A stretch of DNA of 64,000 nucleotides from Sorangium cellulosum So0157-2 (GCF_000418325.1 NC_021658.1:5505501-5569500), one strand, 5' to 3'; shown: positions 1-9,376, counted from the stretch's first letter. Made by a program: numbers and translations. Notes: generated by a model from the sequence alone, not told the origin.

Positions 1-1630
1 GCGAGACGTTCTTCTGGATCCAGGTGGTCCAGCGCTCGAACACCTGCTTGAGATGCTCTCGCGTAGCCTCTTTTCGCTCAGCTGGGCCGCCGGCCCGTGA
101 GCTCATGCGGGCGCGCGCCTGATCGACCAACGATGCGAGCACGGCGCCCGTATCTTTCCCGACAAGGAGGCGGTGCGCATTCGTGTCATCGACCACGACC
201 GGTGCAGCCCGCTCGTGGTGGTACGAGCTGCGCCGGGTTGGCGCCCCATCGGTATCCAGGCCGATCGCATCGTCGGCATCGGTAGGCGCGCATACCCACA
301 GCTTCACTTCGCTGCCGTAATATCCGCGATCCTGCGACGCCTGGCGCATGCGCGAGATCAAGAGGCTCGCGGGACCATAGGCGGCGACCGCGGCGCGATG
401 CTGCGCGCTCGTGCGCTCGAAGGCCTGGAGCCTGGTTCGCACGGCCACGAGCCCTGCGACGAGCTCGGGAGGCAGCTCCGTGCACCAGGGCGTGCGTGCG
501 AGCTCCTGCTGCAGGTGCTCGAGGTGCTTATCGAGCAGCTCCCGGGCCCTGCGGCATGCGTCGTCGAACCGGTCCAGCCGGCGGACGGCACCGAGGCGCC
601 ATCTCGACAGATCCGGGGAGGCTGCGTCCGCCTCGATCTCGGCCCACAGCTGCCGCAGGGGCGTCAGGTACTCGTCATGCTCGTCCAGAACCACGAGCGA
701 CTCGCGCACGCACATGCGGACGCCGGCCTGGTCGGCTCCTGGATCTCCGAAGCAATGCTCGAGGAGCACCACGTCGAGCGGCGAGATCCTGGCGCGCCCG
801 GAGGTGAGGGCGGACATCTTGAGCAGCTCCAGCGACCAGCGCCAGCGGCGATCGCTCGCATCGACGTCCTCCTCGGAGAACCTCTCGCGCACCCGGAGCA
901 GCGCCTTGCGCGCGCCGTCGTCGGCGCCGATCCTCTTTGCCCGCTCTCGCAGCCACTCGATCTCTTCGCGTGTGAGCTTGTCGGTGGCGACTGGCTGATA
1001 CGCCGGCACCTCGCCAAGGCATACCTGGAGGAACTTCTCCGAATCGGCGATGGGGGGGACGCTCATGCGGACGAGGAACCGGTCATAGAGAGCTCCGAGC
1101 CCTCCTTCCGGGTCCGGGGGCTCGTTGCTGGCGCCGATGATGCTGATCAGCGGCGCCTCATCGCGGTGCTTGCCGTGATGAAACACCCGCTCGTTGATGA
1201 GGGTGAGCAAGCTGTTCAGGATCGCGCTGTTTGCCTTGAAGACCTCGTCGAGGAAGGCGATGTGCGCGCGCGGCAGGTACCCCTCGGTGAGCCGGCGGTA
1301 ATCTTCTTCTTTGAGCCCGGGGATGCTGACCGGCCCGAAGAGCTCGTCGGGGTGGGTGAATTTCGAGAGGAGGTACTCGAAGAGCGTCGCGTCGTGCAGG
1401 CTCTCGCAGAGCGCCCTGGCCAGCAGGCTCTTCGCCGTCCCCGGCGGCCCGAGCAGCAACACGTGGTGCCCCGACAGGATCGCGAGCATTGCGACGCGGA
1501 CGTGGATCGCGCGCTCGACGAAGCTTCGATCGAGCGCCTGCAAGAGCCGGTTGATCTTCCCCTGGATGTACGCGAGCTCTGGGGCTACGGCGGTCACCGG
1601 AGCCGCCACCTCATGAGAACCGGGATTCAC
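1..1630 (-). CDS. MoxR/RavA-family AAA+ ATPase (3' end outside window)
   Basis: Reading the minus strand from a GTG gives at least 543 codons, open to the left edge. Residue numbers here count from the alternative GTG at 1609. The Walker A motif GPPGTAKS is at about 54-61, and a Walker B segment AFLDEVFKANSAIL, a sensor segment IIGASNEPP and the arginine-bearing LYDRFLVRMSV follow, as in MoxR/RavA ATPases. These chaperone-like ATPases usually act with a von Willebrand-A partner, which may lie beyond the left edge. The region after the AAA module is helical and poorly recognised. The start at 1630 was chosen because a -10-like TATGCT lies 6 nt upstream, suggesting a leaderless message; GTG 1609 is the alternative. 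The gene is divergent from an McrB-like gene, which hints at a joint defence role (inference). Confidence 0.85.
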   Translation of the reverse strand, partial: MNPGSHEVAAPVTAVAPELAYIQGKINRLLQALDRSFVERAIHVRVAMLAILSGHHVLLLGPPGTAKSLLARALCESLHDATLFEYLLSKFTHPDELFGPVSIPGLKEEDYRRLTEGYLPRAHIAFLDEVFKANSAILNSLLTLINERVFHHGKHRDEAPLISIIGASNEPPDPEGGLGALYDRFLVRMSVPPIADSEKFLQVCLGEVPAYQPVATDKLTREEIEWLRERAKRIGADDGARKALLRVRERFSEEDVDASDRRWRWSLELLKMSALTSGRARISPLDVVLLEHCFGDPGADQAGVRMCVRESLVVLDEHDEYLTPLRQLWAEIEADAASPDLSRWRLGAVRRLDRFDDACRRARELLDKHLEHLQQELARTPWCTELPPELVAGLVAVRTRLQAFERTSAQHRAAVAAYGPASLLISRMRQASQDRGYYGSEVKLWVCAPTDADDAIGLDTDGAPTRRSSYHHERAAPVVVDDTNAHRLLVGKDTGAVLASLVDQARARMSSRAGGPAERKEATREHLKQVFERWTTWIQKNVS

Positions 1631-1636
1631 CGGCAC

Positions 1637-1667
1637 AGCATAGCGGGACCAGGCCGTGGGGTGTCGA
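1637..1667 (-). promoter_or_regulatory. Candidate leaderless promoter of the MoxR-type gene
   Basis: On the minus strand a -35-like TCGACA (1662-1667) and a -10-like TATGCT (1637-1642) are separated by 19 bp, which is long. The -10 is only 6 nt from the GTG at 1630, so transcription would begin at about the start codon. No Shine-Dalgarno sequence is seen. Confidence 0.35.
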
Positions 1668-1866
1668 GGGCGAAGAGGCCCCTCGGTGGCGTCTCGGTCG
1701 ACGCTCCGCAGCGTCGTGGGCCCTCCGACCTGCCGTGACGGCTGCAGCCAGCGCCGCCCACGGAGCCCATGTGCGAGGATGCGCGACGGTAAGCGCCCAG
1801 CGTTCCGGAAAGGTTCGGGATCTTGCGTGACCGATCGACGGTCCGCTACCGTCGCAGCGCACCGTC

Positions 1867-4167
1867 ATGCTGACCGACGAACAGCTCACCACCGTCTGGA
1901 AGGGCTTCACCCCACCTGCCGGGTGGGCGAAATGGCAAAAGGACTACCTCGACTTCCTCTCCTGGGTGCGCAGCGCCCCCGAGTCCGAGCTGCGCACCGA
2001 GGCAGCGCAGAAGAAGCTCTGGAACGCCCGCGCGATCACCCCCGCCGGCTACGGCGACGCCATCAACATCGATGCGCTCCTCGTCGACCCCGCGTTCGTG
2101 GACGCCATCGTCGGTCTCCGTGGGCGCGCCTTTTCGTCCGATGTCGCCGTCCGGGCCGCCGAGATCCAGGGCGAGTACGAGCGCATCCTCGGCATGGCCG
2201 TGGCGCGCGAGGTCAAGCCCAGGCCGCACGCCAAGCTCCAGCGGCTGGTCGGTGCGCTCGTGCCAGCCGAGCTGAGCTGCGTGCTCAGCTACGATGCCGT
2301 CCGGCACATCGCGAAGCTCCTCCTGGGGGACACGAGCGATCCCCCGATCGTGGCCCAGGTAAAGATGCGCGCGCGGCTCCGGGCCGTGCTCGGGGAGGAG
2401 ATGACCCTGGCCGAGCACGTGCAGCGCTCGACCTTCTGCTGGTGGCTCCACGAGAACTACGAGCGGCTTTCGGCTGGGCAGATGCCGCCCTGGAAAAGCG
2501 ACGGGCCTGCCGACGCCGGAGCGATGTCCCCGCCCGACGACAAGCTGCCTCCGCTCGTGGTCTGGCCCTTCGCCAAGCAGTACGTGGGCTATCTCGCGGT
2601 GCGCAACTTCGCGGGCGCCTACCGCGCCGTCGTGCAAGCGGCGCTCCCGGGCCTCTCGCAAGACGACCTCGTGGACGTGCTTCAGGCGAGTGGGAGCTTC
2701 GACAACGTCGCGACGACGACGCTGCGCCAGCTCATCATCCGCGCCAAGGGGCTCGGGTTCATCGAGCAGCGCGACGGTCTACTCTACCCCACGAAGGAGG
2801 GCGACGAGCTGCTGGGCAGCGGGCAGCCGGACATCCTCATCGAGCGCTTCCTCCAGCGCGTCTTCGGCTTCGCCCAGCTCCTCCGGTTCGTCGACGAGCA
2901 TCGCGGGGCCACTGACGATGCCTTGGTCGACGCTCTCCAGAAGATCTATCCCAACTGGACCACCGCGGGTGTTCCCAGCGATCTCCGGAGCTGGAGCCTC
3001 CACTTCGGCTTGCTCAAGCGCGACGAGCGCGGCGGCCTCCACCTGACGGAGTATGGCGCCGCCTGGGTTGCCCGGCTCCCGAAGGAGCTCCCGCAGCCTC
3101 CGCCCGAGGAGCGCATCGATACCGGCCCGGCCGCGACCACGGCCGCCGTCGCGCAGCCGGCGATCCCATACCCCTCCTTCGACGCCATCCTCGCGCGCTT
3201 CAAGGCCGATCCGGAGATCGCCGACTTCGTCTTCGACGACCGCCAGCTCGCCACCCTCCACGCCGCCTGGCGCAGCAATCCACGCAAGCGCTTCGTGCTC
3301 CTCTCCGGGCTCTCGGGCACCGGCAAGACGGCTGTCACGCTCTGCTACTCGCGCGCGGTCTGCGAGCTGATGGGGCTCTCTGAGTCCGATCACCGGGAGA
3401 TCGTGCCCGTCTCGCCCGACTGGCGGGATCCCTCTGGGCTGCTCGGGTACTTCAACGCCCTGCACGCCGACCCCACCTTCCAGGCCGAGCCCGCGCTCCG
3501 CCTCGTCCTGCGCGCCGCCGCCGACCCGGGGCGCCCCTATTTCCTCATCCTCGACGAGATGAACCTCGCCCGTGTCGAGCGCTATTTCGCGCCGTTTCTC
3601 TCGGCCATGGAGACGGGCAAGGATCTCGTGCTCCACGCCAACAGGGCCGAGGTCAACGACGTTCCCCCGCGCGTCCCCTGGCCGACGAACCTCCACATCG
3701 CGGGCACCGTCAACATGGACGAGACGACCCATCCGTTCAGCGACAAGGTGCTGGACCGGGCCTTCACGCTCGAGTTCTGGGACGTGGATCTCGAGCGCTT
3801 CTTCGAGCGCGCCAAGCCGAGGACCCCGGGCAAGCGGCTCCCGGACGTGGAGGCGACGCTGCTCGAGCTGCACGACGCCATGCGCGCGGTCCGCCGTCAC
3901 TTCGGCTACCGCACGGCCGGCGAGGTGCTCGCGTTCATGCACGCCGTCCCGGAGCTGGGCGGCGCGACGCAGGAGACGTTCCTCGATCAGGCCGTGTTCT
4001 CGAAGGTGCTGCCGCGCCTGCGTGGCGAGGACACGCCGGCGTTCAAGGGCACGCTCGAGGCCCTCGTGGGGATCTGCAAGCGCCGCGGCCTCACCATGTG
4101 CGAGGCCAAGCTCGGGAGCATGATGGATCTGCTCAAGCGCACGGGCGTGACCCGGTTCTGGGCATGA
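1867..4167 (+). CDS. McrB-like AAA+ ATPase/GTPase with N-terminal and winged-helix-like regions
   Basis: 766 aa. The C-terminal half is an McrB-type AAA+ domain: Walker A in GLSGTGKT near residue 481-488, Walker B FLILDEMNLARV near 558-569, and the McrB-characteristic stretch GTVNMDETTHPFSDK near 613-628, followed by the VLDRAF arginine segment. McrB proteins are nucleotide-driven motors that load a partner nuclease on DNA. Residues about 235-320 read like a winged helix (LRQLIIRAKGLGFIEQRDG). The first 200 residues are not recognised and are the likely target-sensing part (inference). The stop codon overlaps the start of the next gene by 4 bp (ATGA), so the two are probably translationally coupled. 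No clear Shine-Dalgarno sequence precedes the ATG. Confidence 0.85.
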   Translation: MLTDEQLTTVWKGFTPPAGWAKWQKDYLDFLSWVRSAPESELRTEAAQKKLWNARAITPAGYGDAINIDALLVDPAFVDAIVGLRGRAFSSDVAVRAAEIQGEYERILGMAVAREVKPRPHAKLQRLVGALVPAELSCVLSYDAVRHIAKLLLGDTSDPPIVAQVKMRARLRAVLGEEMTLAEHVQRSTFCWWLHENYERLSAGQMPPWKSDGPADAGAMSPPDDKLPPLVVWPFAKQYVGYLAVRNFAGAYRAVVQAALPGLSQDDLVDVLQASGSFDNVATTTLRQLIIRAKGLGFIEQRDGLLYPTKEGDELLGSGQPDILIERFLQRVFGFAQLLRFVDEHRGATDDALVDALQKIYPNWTTAGVPSDLRSWSLHFGLLKRDERGGLHLTEYGAAWVARLPKELPQPPPEERIDTGPAATTAAVAQPAIPYPSFDAILARFKADPEIADFVFDDRQLATLHAAWRSNPRKRFVLLSGLSGTGKTAVTLCYSRAVCELMGLSESDHREIVPVSPDWRDPSGLLGYFNALHADPTFQAEPALRLVLRAAADPGRPYFLILDEMNLARVERYFAPFLSAMETGKDLVLHANRAEVNDVPPRVPWPTNLHIAGTVNMDETTHPFSDKVLDRAFTLEFWDVDLERFFERAKPRTPGKRLPDVEATLLELHDAMRAVRRHFGYRTAGEVLAFMHAVPELGGATQETFLDQAVFSKVLPRLRGEDTPAFKGTLEALVGICKRRGLTMCEAKLGSMMDLLKRTGVTRFWA

Positions 4168-5750
4168 GCCTTCAAGTTCGCGACGCGGACGGCCTGGACC
4201 AGCACATCGTCGACGGCGTCCTGCACCTCGAAGAGGCGAGGACCTACCACGTCGACGCGCCTCCTGCTGCCGGCGCGCCGCGGGCGTGGCTCGGGCCGCT
4301 GGAGCTGCCCTGGAGCCAGGAGCGCGCGTCGTTCACGCTCGAGGTGGGTCACTGGGTCGGCTCGGCGGAGCTGAAGGTGGCGCATGGCGCCCAAGAGACG
4401 GCGGTCGCCGTCCAGGTGGCCCCGCGCAACGAGAAGCTCTCCGACGAGGCATGGCTCGCGCTCCTCGCGGATCTGGAGGCGTGGTCGCCAGGCCTGGCCA
4501 TCGGCCTCGAAGGGGGCGGCGTCGGCGCCGTCCAGTCGGACGGCACCACGGCGACGGTCCTGGCCACAGCGCTGCTGCCGCTGGTGCCGGCGCTCGTCCG
4601 CGCCGTTCACGCCATCGCCGCCGCGCCGCGGGAGCTCGCGACGCCCACGCGCGAGGACGTCCCGCTGAGAGCCGTGCGTCGCGCCGATCGGGAGACGCTC
4701 CGCTGGCTGGCGAGGCACCCGGCGGCCGCACGCGCGGTGGATCCCTGGTTGGCTGCTCGCGACGGCCAGCAGGACCCGTACGTGCCGCAGGACACGACGC
4801 ACGAGACCGTCGATCACCCGGTGAACCGCTACATTGCCTGGATCGTCGGGCGGGTCGCTCGCGTTCTCAATGAGCTGAGCGTCGTGCTTGGCGACGCTGC
4901 CGTGAAACAACGCCTGCAGCCGGACACCGCGCAATGGTGCCGCGCACGAGCCCGCGCGGCCGCAGGCGCGGCGGACGAGCTGTCGGTCACGCTGCGCCGC
5001 ACATTTCTCGGGTCGCTGATGCCCATGCCCGCGACCGAGGCCGCGCTCCTTGCGGTGCAGGACGATCCCGTCTACGCCCGCGCTCACGCGCTGGCTCGGC
5101 CCTTTCTATCGCCGCGGTTCCGTCTGCGCGAGTCGCTGGACGGCGGTGAGGCCCCGGTGCGCCCGAGCTTCGAGCTTTACGAGCTGTGGACGCTGCTCGC
5201 CGTGCAGCGGGCGCTCGCCGGAATCCTGGATGGGTGGACGTGGACCTGGCAGCAGGGGCCTGGGAACGAGCTGCTCGCCGGCTTCGGGGCGGGGGCGGCG
5301 TTCACCGCGAGGCATCCGGAGGACGGAGCGCGGCTCGAGCTCCGGTACAACATGACGTTCCCCGGATACCTCGCCCGGGGGACCTCGGACCGATACAGCA
5401 TCTCCGGTGAGCGTCGACCGGACCTCGTGATCTCGTTCGAGTCACCCGATGGGTCGCGTTCGTGGATCTGTCTGGACGCCAAGTACCGGGTGCGGCGGGA
5501 AGCGCTCGCGGATTCCTTCACCTCGCTCCACATCTACCGTGATGCGCTCCAGTGGGAGGCGTTCGGCGGCGCATGCCGCGGCGGGCTACTCCTGGTTCCG
5601 GCGGTCGAGCCGGCGTGTCAGCCGTGGTTCGCAGGCGAGTTTCGCGAGCGGTTCGGGATTGGCGCCTGGCGGCTGACGCCCGGGGAGCCGCCGGACCTCG
5701 AGCTGGCGAAGCTGATTCTCGCCATGGTAGGTGGACCCGCCCGAGCGTAG
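4164..5750 (+). CDS. DUF2357-type PD-(D/E)XK nuclease, McrC-like partner
   Basis: 528 aa; the ATG overlaps the McrB-like stop in ATGA. The C-terminal part carries a nuclease-like core: RPDLVI near residue 417-422 and LDAKYRV near 436-442, which supply the D...DxK of a PD-(D/E)XK active site. The acidic helix YELWTLLAVQRAL lies upstream. The long N-terminal region resembles the DUF2357 region found next to McrB-like ATPases; this was judged from layout, not by search. The expected role is DNA cleavage directed by the upstream ATPase, as in McrBC-type modification-dependent restriction. Substrate and modification specificity cannot be read from the sequence. It is the last gene of the pair, with 468 bp before the next gene. 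Confidence 0.8.
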   Translation: MSLQVRDADGLDQHIVDGVLHLEEARTYHVDAPPAAGAPRAWLGPLELPWSQERASFTLEVGHWVGSAELKVAHGAQETAVAVQVAPRNEKLSDEAWLALLADLEAWSPGLAIGLEGGGVGAVQSDGTTATVLATALLPLVPALVRAVHAIAAAPRELATPTREDVPLRAVRRADRETLRWLARHPAAARAVDPWLAARDGQQDPYVPQDTTHETVDHPVNRYIAWIVGRVARVLNELSVVLGDAAVKQRLQPDTAQWCRARARAAAGAADELSVTLRRTFLGSLMPMPATEAALLAVQDDPVYARAHALARPFLSPRFRLRESLDGGEAPVRPSFELYELWTLLAVQRALAGILDGWTWTWQQGPGNELLAGFGAGAAFTARHPEDGARLELRYNMTFPGYLARGTSDRYSISGERRPDLVISFESPDGSRSWICLDAKYRVRREALADSFTSLHIYRDALQWEAFGGACRGGLLLVPAVEPACQPWFAGEFRERFGIGAWRLTPGEPPDLELAKLILAMVGGPARA

Positions 5751-6218
5751 GCGCCGGCGGCGTTGGCGTCCCCTCGCAAACCGCGCGATGTGCGTCCGCC
5801 AGCCCGGCCACGGTCGGCCGAGCTGCCGCGGAGCCCGCCGTCGCGCGCCCGGCGGTCGAGCCCTTCGCCTCGCATCGCGGAGGCATAGGCGAGTATGCCT
5901 ATGCCTCGATCCAGCGGGCTCGGGTACGCTCGTTGCAGTCGCCCGCATCTCCACGAACGCAGGGAGAACGGCAGGTCCGCAACAACACGAGCATGACAGC
6001 CATGTTCAATAACCGCACCTCTTAGGCAGCGTCCACCTTCAACCATCCCTGGGATGCCCGGCAGCCGCGCAGCGGCGGCCGGCGGCGTCCAGCTGCCGGT
6101 GATTGAGGCCACGGTGGCGCCGATCCGCGCCCGCCCGCGCGCCGGGCTGCCCGGGTCGATCGATTGTTACGGTCTATAACGACATGCGACGCCAAGCCGC
6201 ATGTCTGCGGAGGATTTC
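5751..6218 (+). other. Intergenic region with one palindromic repeat
   Basis: No convincing gene. It holds the palindrome at 5880-5907 and presumably the promoter of the monooxygenase gene. A Shine-Dalgarno GGAGGA lies at 6209-6214. Confidence 0.6.
5880..5907. repeat. Palindromic repeat, copy 1 (GCATAGGC-N6-GCCTATGC family)
   Basis: Two perfect 11-bp arms (GAGGCATAGGC and its reverse complement) flank the 6-nt loop GAGTAT. The inner 8-bp arms and the GAG-containing loop recur at 9346-9367. It could fold as an RNA hairpin after the nuclease gene, bind a dimeric regulator, or be a dispersed REP-like element. Confidence 0.75.
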
Positions 6219-7445
6219 ATGCAGGTGATCGTCGTGGGCGCCGGGATCGGCGGCCTGGCCGCGGCTCTTTCGCTCCACGCCTCGGGCCACGAGGTGACGG
6301 TGTTCGAGGCCGCGCCGACCCTCCTGCCGCTCGGGGTCGGCATCAACCTCCTGCCCCACGCCGGCGAGGTGCTGGACGAGCTCGGCCTGGTCGAGGCCCT
6401 CCTGGCCCAGGGGGTCGCGACCCGCGAGCTGGTCTATTACAACCGCTTCGGCCAGCGCATCTGGGGCGAGCCGCGCGGCCGCTTCGCCGGCCACGCCGCG
6501 CCGCAGATCTCCCTGCACCGCGGCGCCCTGCAGGGTGTGCTGTTCGACGCCGCCGTCGAGCGGCTGGGCCCGGACCGGGTGATCTGCGACCGGCGCCTCA
6601 CGGACCACGAAGAGGACGGCGGCCGCGTCGTGGCGCGCTTCCTCGACCGCGAGGGCGTGGCCCGGAAGGTCGCCGCCGATCTCCTGATCTGCGCCGACGG
6701 CATCCACTCGGCGGCGCGCGCCCGCCTCTATCCGGACGAGGGGCCGCCGGTCTATGGCGGCCGCATCCTGTGGCGGGCGACCACGCTGGCGGCGCCCTTC
6801 CTCACCGGCGCCAGCATGATCATGGCCGGGCATCAGGACCAGAAGTTCGTCGCCTATCCCATCTCCCCGCCGGGGCCGGACGGCCGCCAGAGGATCAACT
6901 GGATCGCCGAGCTCGCCGTCGCCGAGAGCCTGCGACGGGAGGACTGGAATCGGCGCGGCGACCCCGCCGACTTCCTGCCCAGGTTCGAGGCGTGGCGCTT
7001 CGACTGGCTGGATGTGCCCGGCCTGATCCGGGACGCCGAGGCGATCTACGAGTTCCCGCTGGTCGACCGCGATCCGCTGCCGCGCTGGAGCCATGGGCGC
7101 ATGACGCTGCTGGGCGACGCCGCCCATCCCATGTATCCGATCGGCTCCAACGGGGCGAGCCAGGCCATCCTGGACGCCCGCGCGCTGGTCCGCGCGCTCG
7201 CCGCCCACGCCGATCCGGTGGAGGCGCTGGCGGCCTACGAGGCCGCGCGCCTGCCCGCCACCGCCGCCATCGTCGCGGCCAATCGCGGCAACGGCCCGGA
7301 GCAGTGCATGCAGATCGCCCAGGACCGCGCGCCGAACGGCTTCGACCGCATCGAGGACGTCTTCGCCCCCGGCGAGCTGGAGGCGATCGCCGCCCGCTAC
7401 AAGGTGCTGACCGGCCTGAAGCGCGCCTCGGAGCCCCGCGCGTGA
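6219..7445 (+). CDS. FAD-dependent monooxygenase (PhzS/salicylate hydroxylase-like)
   Basis: 408 aa from ATG 6219, chosen because GGAGGA lies 5-10 bp upstream; an ATG at 6201 lacks this. The N-terminal dinucleotide-binding motif VVGAGIGGLAAAL and the second FAD motif GDAAHPMYPIGSNGASQA near residues 298-315 define a group A flavoprotein aromatic hydroxylase. Such enzymes use NAD(P)H and O2 to hydroxylate an aromatic or heterocyclic substrate; the substrate cannot be read here. It lies in a possible operon with a DUF3237 gene (overlap GTGA) and a porin, which would fit uptake and oxidation of an aromatic compound (inference). Confidence 0.88.
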   Translation: MQVIVVGAGIGGLAAALSLHASGHEVTVFEAAPTLLPLGVGINLLPHAGEVLDELGLVEALLAQGVATRELVYYNRFGQRIWGEPRGRFAGHAAPQISLHRGALQGVLFDAAVERLGPDRVICDRRLTDHEEDGGRVVARFLDREGVARKVAADLLICADGIHSAARARLYPDEGPPVYGGRILWRATTLAAPFLTGASMIMAGHQDQKFVAYPISPPGPDGRQRINWIAELAVAESLRREDWNRRGDPADFLPRFEAWRFDWLDVPGLIRDAEAIYEFPLVDRDPLPRWSHGRMTLLGDAAHPMYPIGSNGASQAILDARALVRALAAHADPVEALAAYEAARLPATAAIVAANRGNGPEQCMQIAQDRAPNGFDRIEDVFAPGELEAIAARYKVLTGLKRASEPRA

Positions 7446-7891
7446 GCCCGCCCCTCGTCCCCCTGATGACGCTCGAGGTGACGGTGGATTCGCCGGTCAC
7501 CGTGGATCCGGGCCCGCCCGGCCGGCGCTTCATTCCCATCGTCGGCGGTACGGTGGCCGGCGGCCTCGAGGGGCGGGTGCTGCCGGGCGGCGGCGACTGG
7601 CAGACGATCTGGGATGACGGGCGGACCGACATCTCGGCCCACTACATCCTCGACATCGCCGGCCATGGAACGGTGGAGATCCTCTCCGAAGGCGTCCGCG
7701 CCAGGCCCCCGGAAGTGCAGGCGGCGCTCGAGCGCGGCGAGGCCGTGGACCCCGGGCTCACCTATTTCCGCACCTCCATCCGCATGCGCACCTCGGCGCC
7801 GGGGCTTCAGCGGCTGAACGCCGTGCTGGCCCTGGCCGTGGGCGAGCGGCTGGCCGACCGGGTGCGGCTCACGGTTCACGAGATCGGCTAA
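7442..7891 (+). CDS. DUF3237 family protein
   Basis: 149 aa. The chosen GTG overlaps the stop of the monooxygenase gene (GTGA); ATG 7466 is a shorter alternative. Features typical of DUF3237, a small beta-barrel family of unknown function, are GRRFIPIVGGTVAGGLEG near the N terminus, WQTIWDDGRTDISAHYIL in the middle and YFRTSIRMRTSAPGLQRL near the end. Coupling to a flavin hydroxylase suggests a role on the same aromatic substrate or product (inference). No signal peptide or membrane segment is seen. Confidence 0.8.
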   Translation: MSPPLVPLMTLEVTVDSPVTVDPGPPGRRFIPIVGGTVAGGLEGRVLPGGGDWQTIWDDGRTDISAHYILDIAGHGTVEILSEGVRARPPEVQAALERGEAVDPGLTYFRTSIRMRTSAPGLQRLNAVLALAVGERLADRVRLTVHEIG

Positions 7892-7928
7892 GGCGCGGTC
7901 GCGGCCGAGACCACACCACGGAGAACGC

Positions 7929-9257
7929 ATGAGCACACTGACGAGATCGTCGAACCGCCGGGGCGAACTTGGCGCAGGTATCTTGGCCGTCATCCTCAGC
8001 ATCACTTCCTTCAATCGCTCGGCGCGGGCACAAGCGCAGCCCGAAGCGCCGCCGGCGCCCACCGGCGAAGACCCGCCGATCGCGGCCCCTGCGACCGAGC
8101 CCGCGAGCCCTCCTCTGGACGCGAGCGCGGCGCCGTCTGCGGAAGCCCACGCCGGCGCGCCGGCGCCGCAGGGCGCTGCCGAGCCCGGCCCAGCTCCGCC
8201 GGCGCCACCCGCGAAGGAGGAGCCATGGAAGCTGCCGCTCAGCGTCGCGGCCTGGGCCCGCGTCGGAGGCCGCCTGCAGAACCCCGGAGCGCGCGAGAAG
8301 ATGGACCGGCTGCTCGCGGACGGAGAGCTGGACCTGTCCTTTTCGGGCGAGATCAACCGGTTCATCGGGGTGCAGGGCGCGATCGTCGCCCAGTTTGGGC
8401 CGACCCCGACCGGGGGCAACATCGCGGGCAGCGCGACCCTCCGTGACGCCATCGCCAAGGTCAAGTTTCACGATCTGCTGAACGTCTGGATCGGTCGAAT
8501 GATCGTGCCCTCGGATCGCTCCGCCTTCTCCGGGCCGTGGTCGATGGGGCCGTGGAACTATCCCGGGTTCTTCGAGCCCTATGCGCCGCCGATCGGGCCG
8601 AGGCAGGGGCCTTTCGGACGCAACGATGGGGTGACCGCCTGGGGCAAGGTAGCGGGCGGCCTGTTCAAGTATTACGTGGGCGCTTTCAACCTGCATGACT
8701 CCTCGGTGAGCCCGCTCTACACGGCGAGGCTCAACCTGAGCTTGCTCGACCCGGAGCCAGCCTATTACCAGAAGGCTACGTACCTCGGAGAGAAGGACAT
8801 CCTCGCGCTCGGCGTGGCGGGCGAAGTGCAGAGGGAAGGTTCCGTCGAATCGTTGCCGCCCCCTGCGGCGGGTATGCCCCCAGGCACCCCGCGCACGGAC
8901 ACCTATGCCGAGCTCAACGCCGACCTCCTGTTCGAAAAGAACCTCCCTGCGGCGGGTACGATCACGCTCGAAGGCGCATTTTACAAGTACTTTGGCGAAT
9001 TCGAGAGGTTTGACTTTTCCTATTTCGCGCTCGCGAGCTACCTCACGGCGAGCGACGTCGGCGTCGGGAAGCTGCAGCCTCTGGTCCGACTGCAACAAGC
9101 GAAGCCGAAGAACGCCGACCCCTACCTGCTCATCGATGCCCAGATGGGCTACATCATCGAAGGGCACGCTGCGCGCGTGGCGCTCGGCTATCAAAGGAGC
9201 GATCTGTCCGGGGCGAAGGGAAATGCCCTGTTCCTCGGGGTCCAACTGCAAAAGTGA
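7929..9257 (+). CDS. Outer-membrane porin-like beta-barrel protein
   Basis: 442 aa. A short basic N terminus and hydrophobic stretch (LGAGILAVILSITSF) end in a likely cleavage site after SARAQA. A Pro/Ala-rich linker of about 70 residues follows, then a barrel of alternating hydrophobic beta strands (for example LDLSFSGEINRFIGVQGAIV). The chain ends in ALFLGVQLQK, a hydrophobic last strand but without the classical terminal Phe. Overall it resembles phosphate-selective/oprO-type porins. It begins 37 bp after the DUF3237 gene on the same strand, so co-transcription is likely. The solute is unknown. The Pro/Ala linker between signal and barrel is unusual and may span the peptidoglycan (inference). 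Confidence 0.75.
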   Translation: MSTLTRSSNRRGELGAGILAVILSITSFNRSARAQAQPEAPPAPTGEDPPIAAPATEPASPPLDASAAPSAEAHAGAPAPQGAAEPGPAPPAPPAKEEPWKLPLSVAAWARVGGRLQNPGAREKMDRLLADGELDLSFSGEINRFIGVQGAIVAQFGPTPTGGNIAGSATLRDAIAKVKFHDLLNVWIGRMIVPSDRSAFSGPWSMGPWNYPGFFEPYAPPIGPRQGPFGRNDGVTAWGKVAGGLFKYYVGAFNLHDSSVSPLYTARLNLSLLDPEPAYYQKATYLGEKDILALGVAGEVQREGSVESLPPPAAGMPPGTPRTDTYAELNADLLFEKNLPAAGTITLEGAFYKYFGEFERFDFSYFALASYLTASDVGVGKLQPLVRLQQAKPKNADPYLLIDAQMGYIIEGHAARVALGYQRSDLSGAKGNALFLGVQLQK

Positions 9258-9340
9258 TCCCCTGAACGATGGGCGCGCCGCGGCCGCGATCCGCGTGCCG
9301 CCCGCGCAGCGGGGCGAGGCGCCTGGACGCGCGCGAGCAC

Positions 9341-9376
9341 GGCGCGCATAGGCGAGGTTGCCTATGCCGCGCGCCG
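9341..9376. repeat. Palindromic repeat, copy 2 (GCATAGGC-N6-GCCTATGC family)
   Basis: The core GCATAGGC (9346-9353), loop GAGGTT (9354-9359) and GCCTATGC (9360-9367) match copy 1 at 5880-5907 except for two loop bases. Outer GC-rich arms GGCGCGC and GCGCGCC extend the stem with a one-base bulge. It lies about 60 bp before the tyrosine-degradation operon and 84 bp after the porin gene. Confidence 0.75.

Noticed and set aside
173..1738. 521-aa open frame on the plus strand
   Set aside because: Antisense to the MoxR-type ATPase, whose Walker A, Walker B and sensor motifs are clear. The plus frame has no recognisable pattern.
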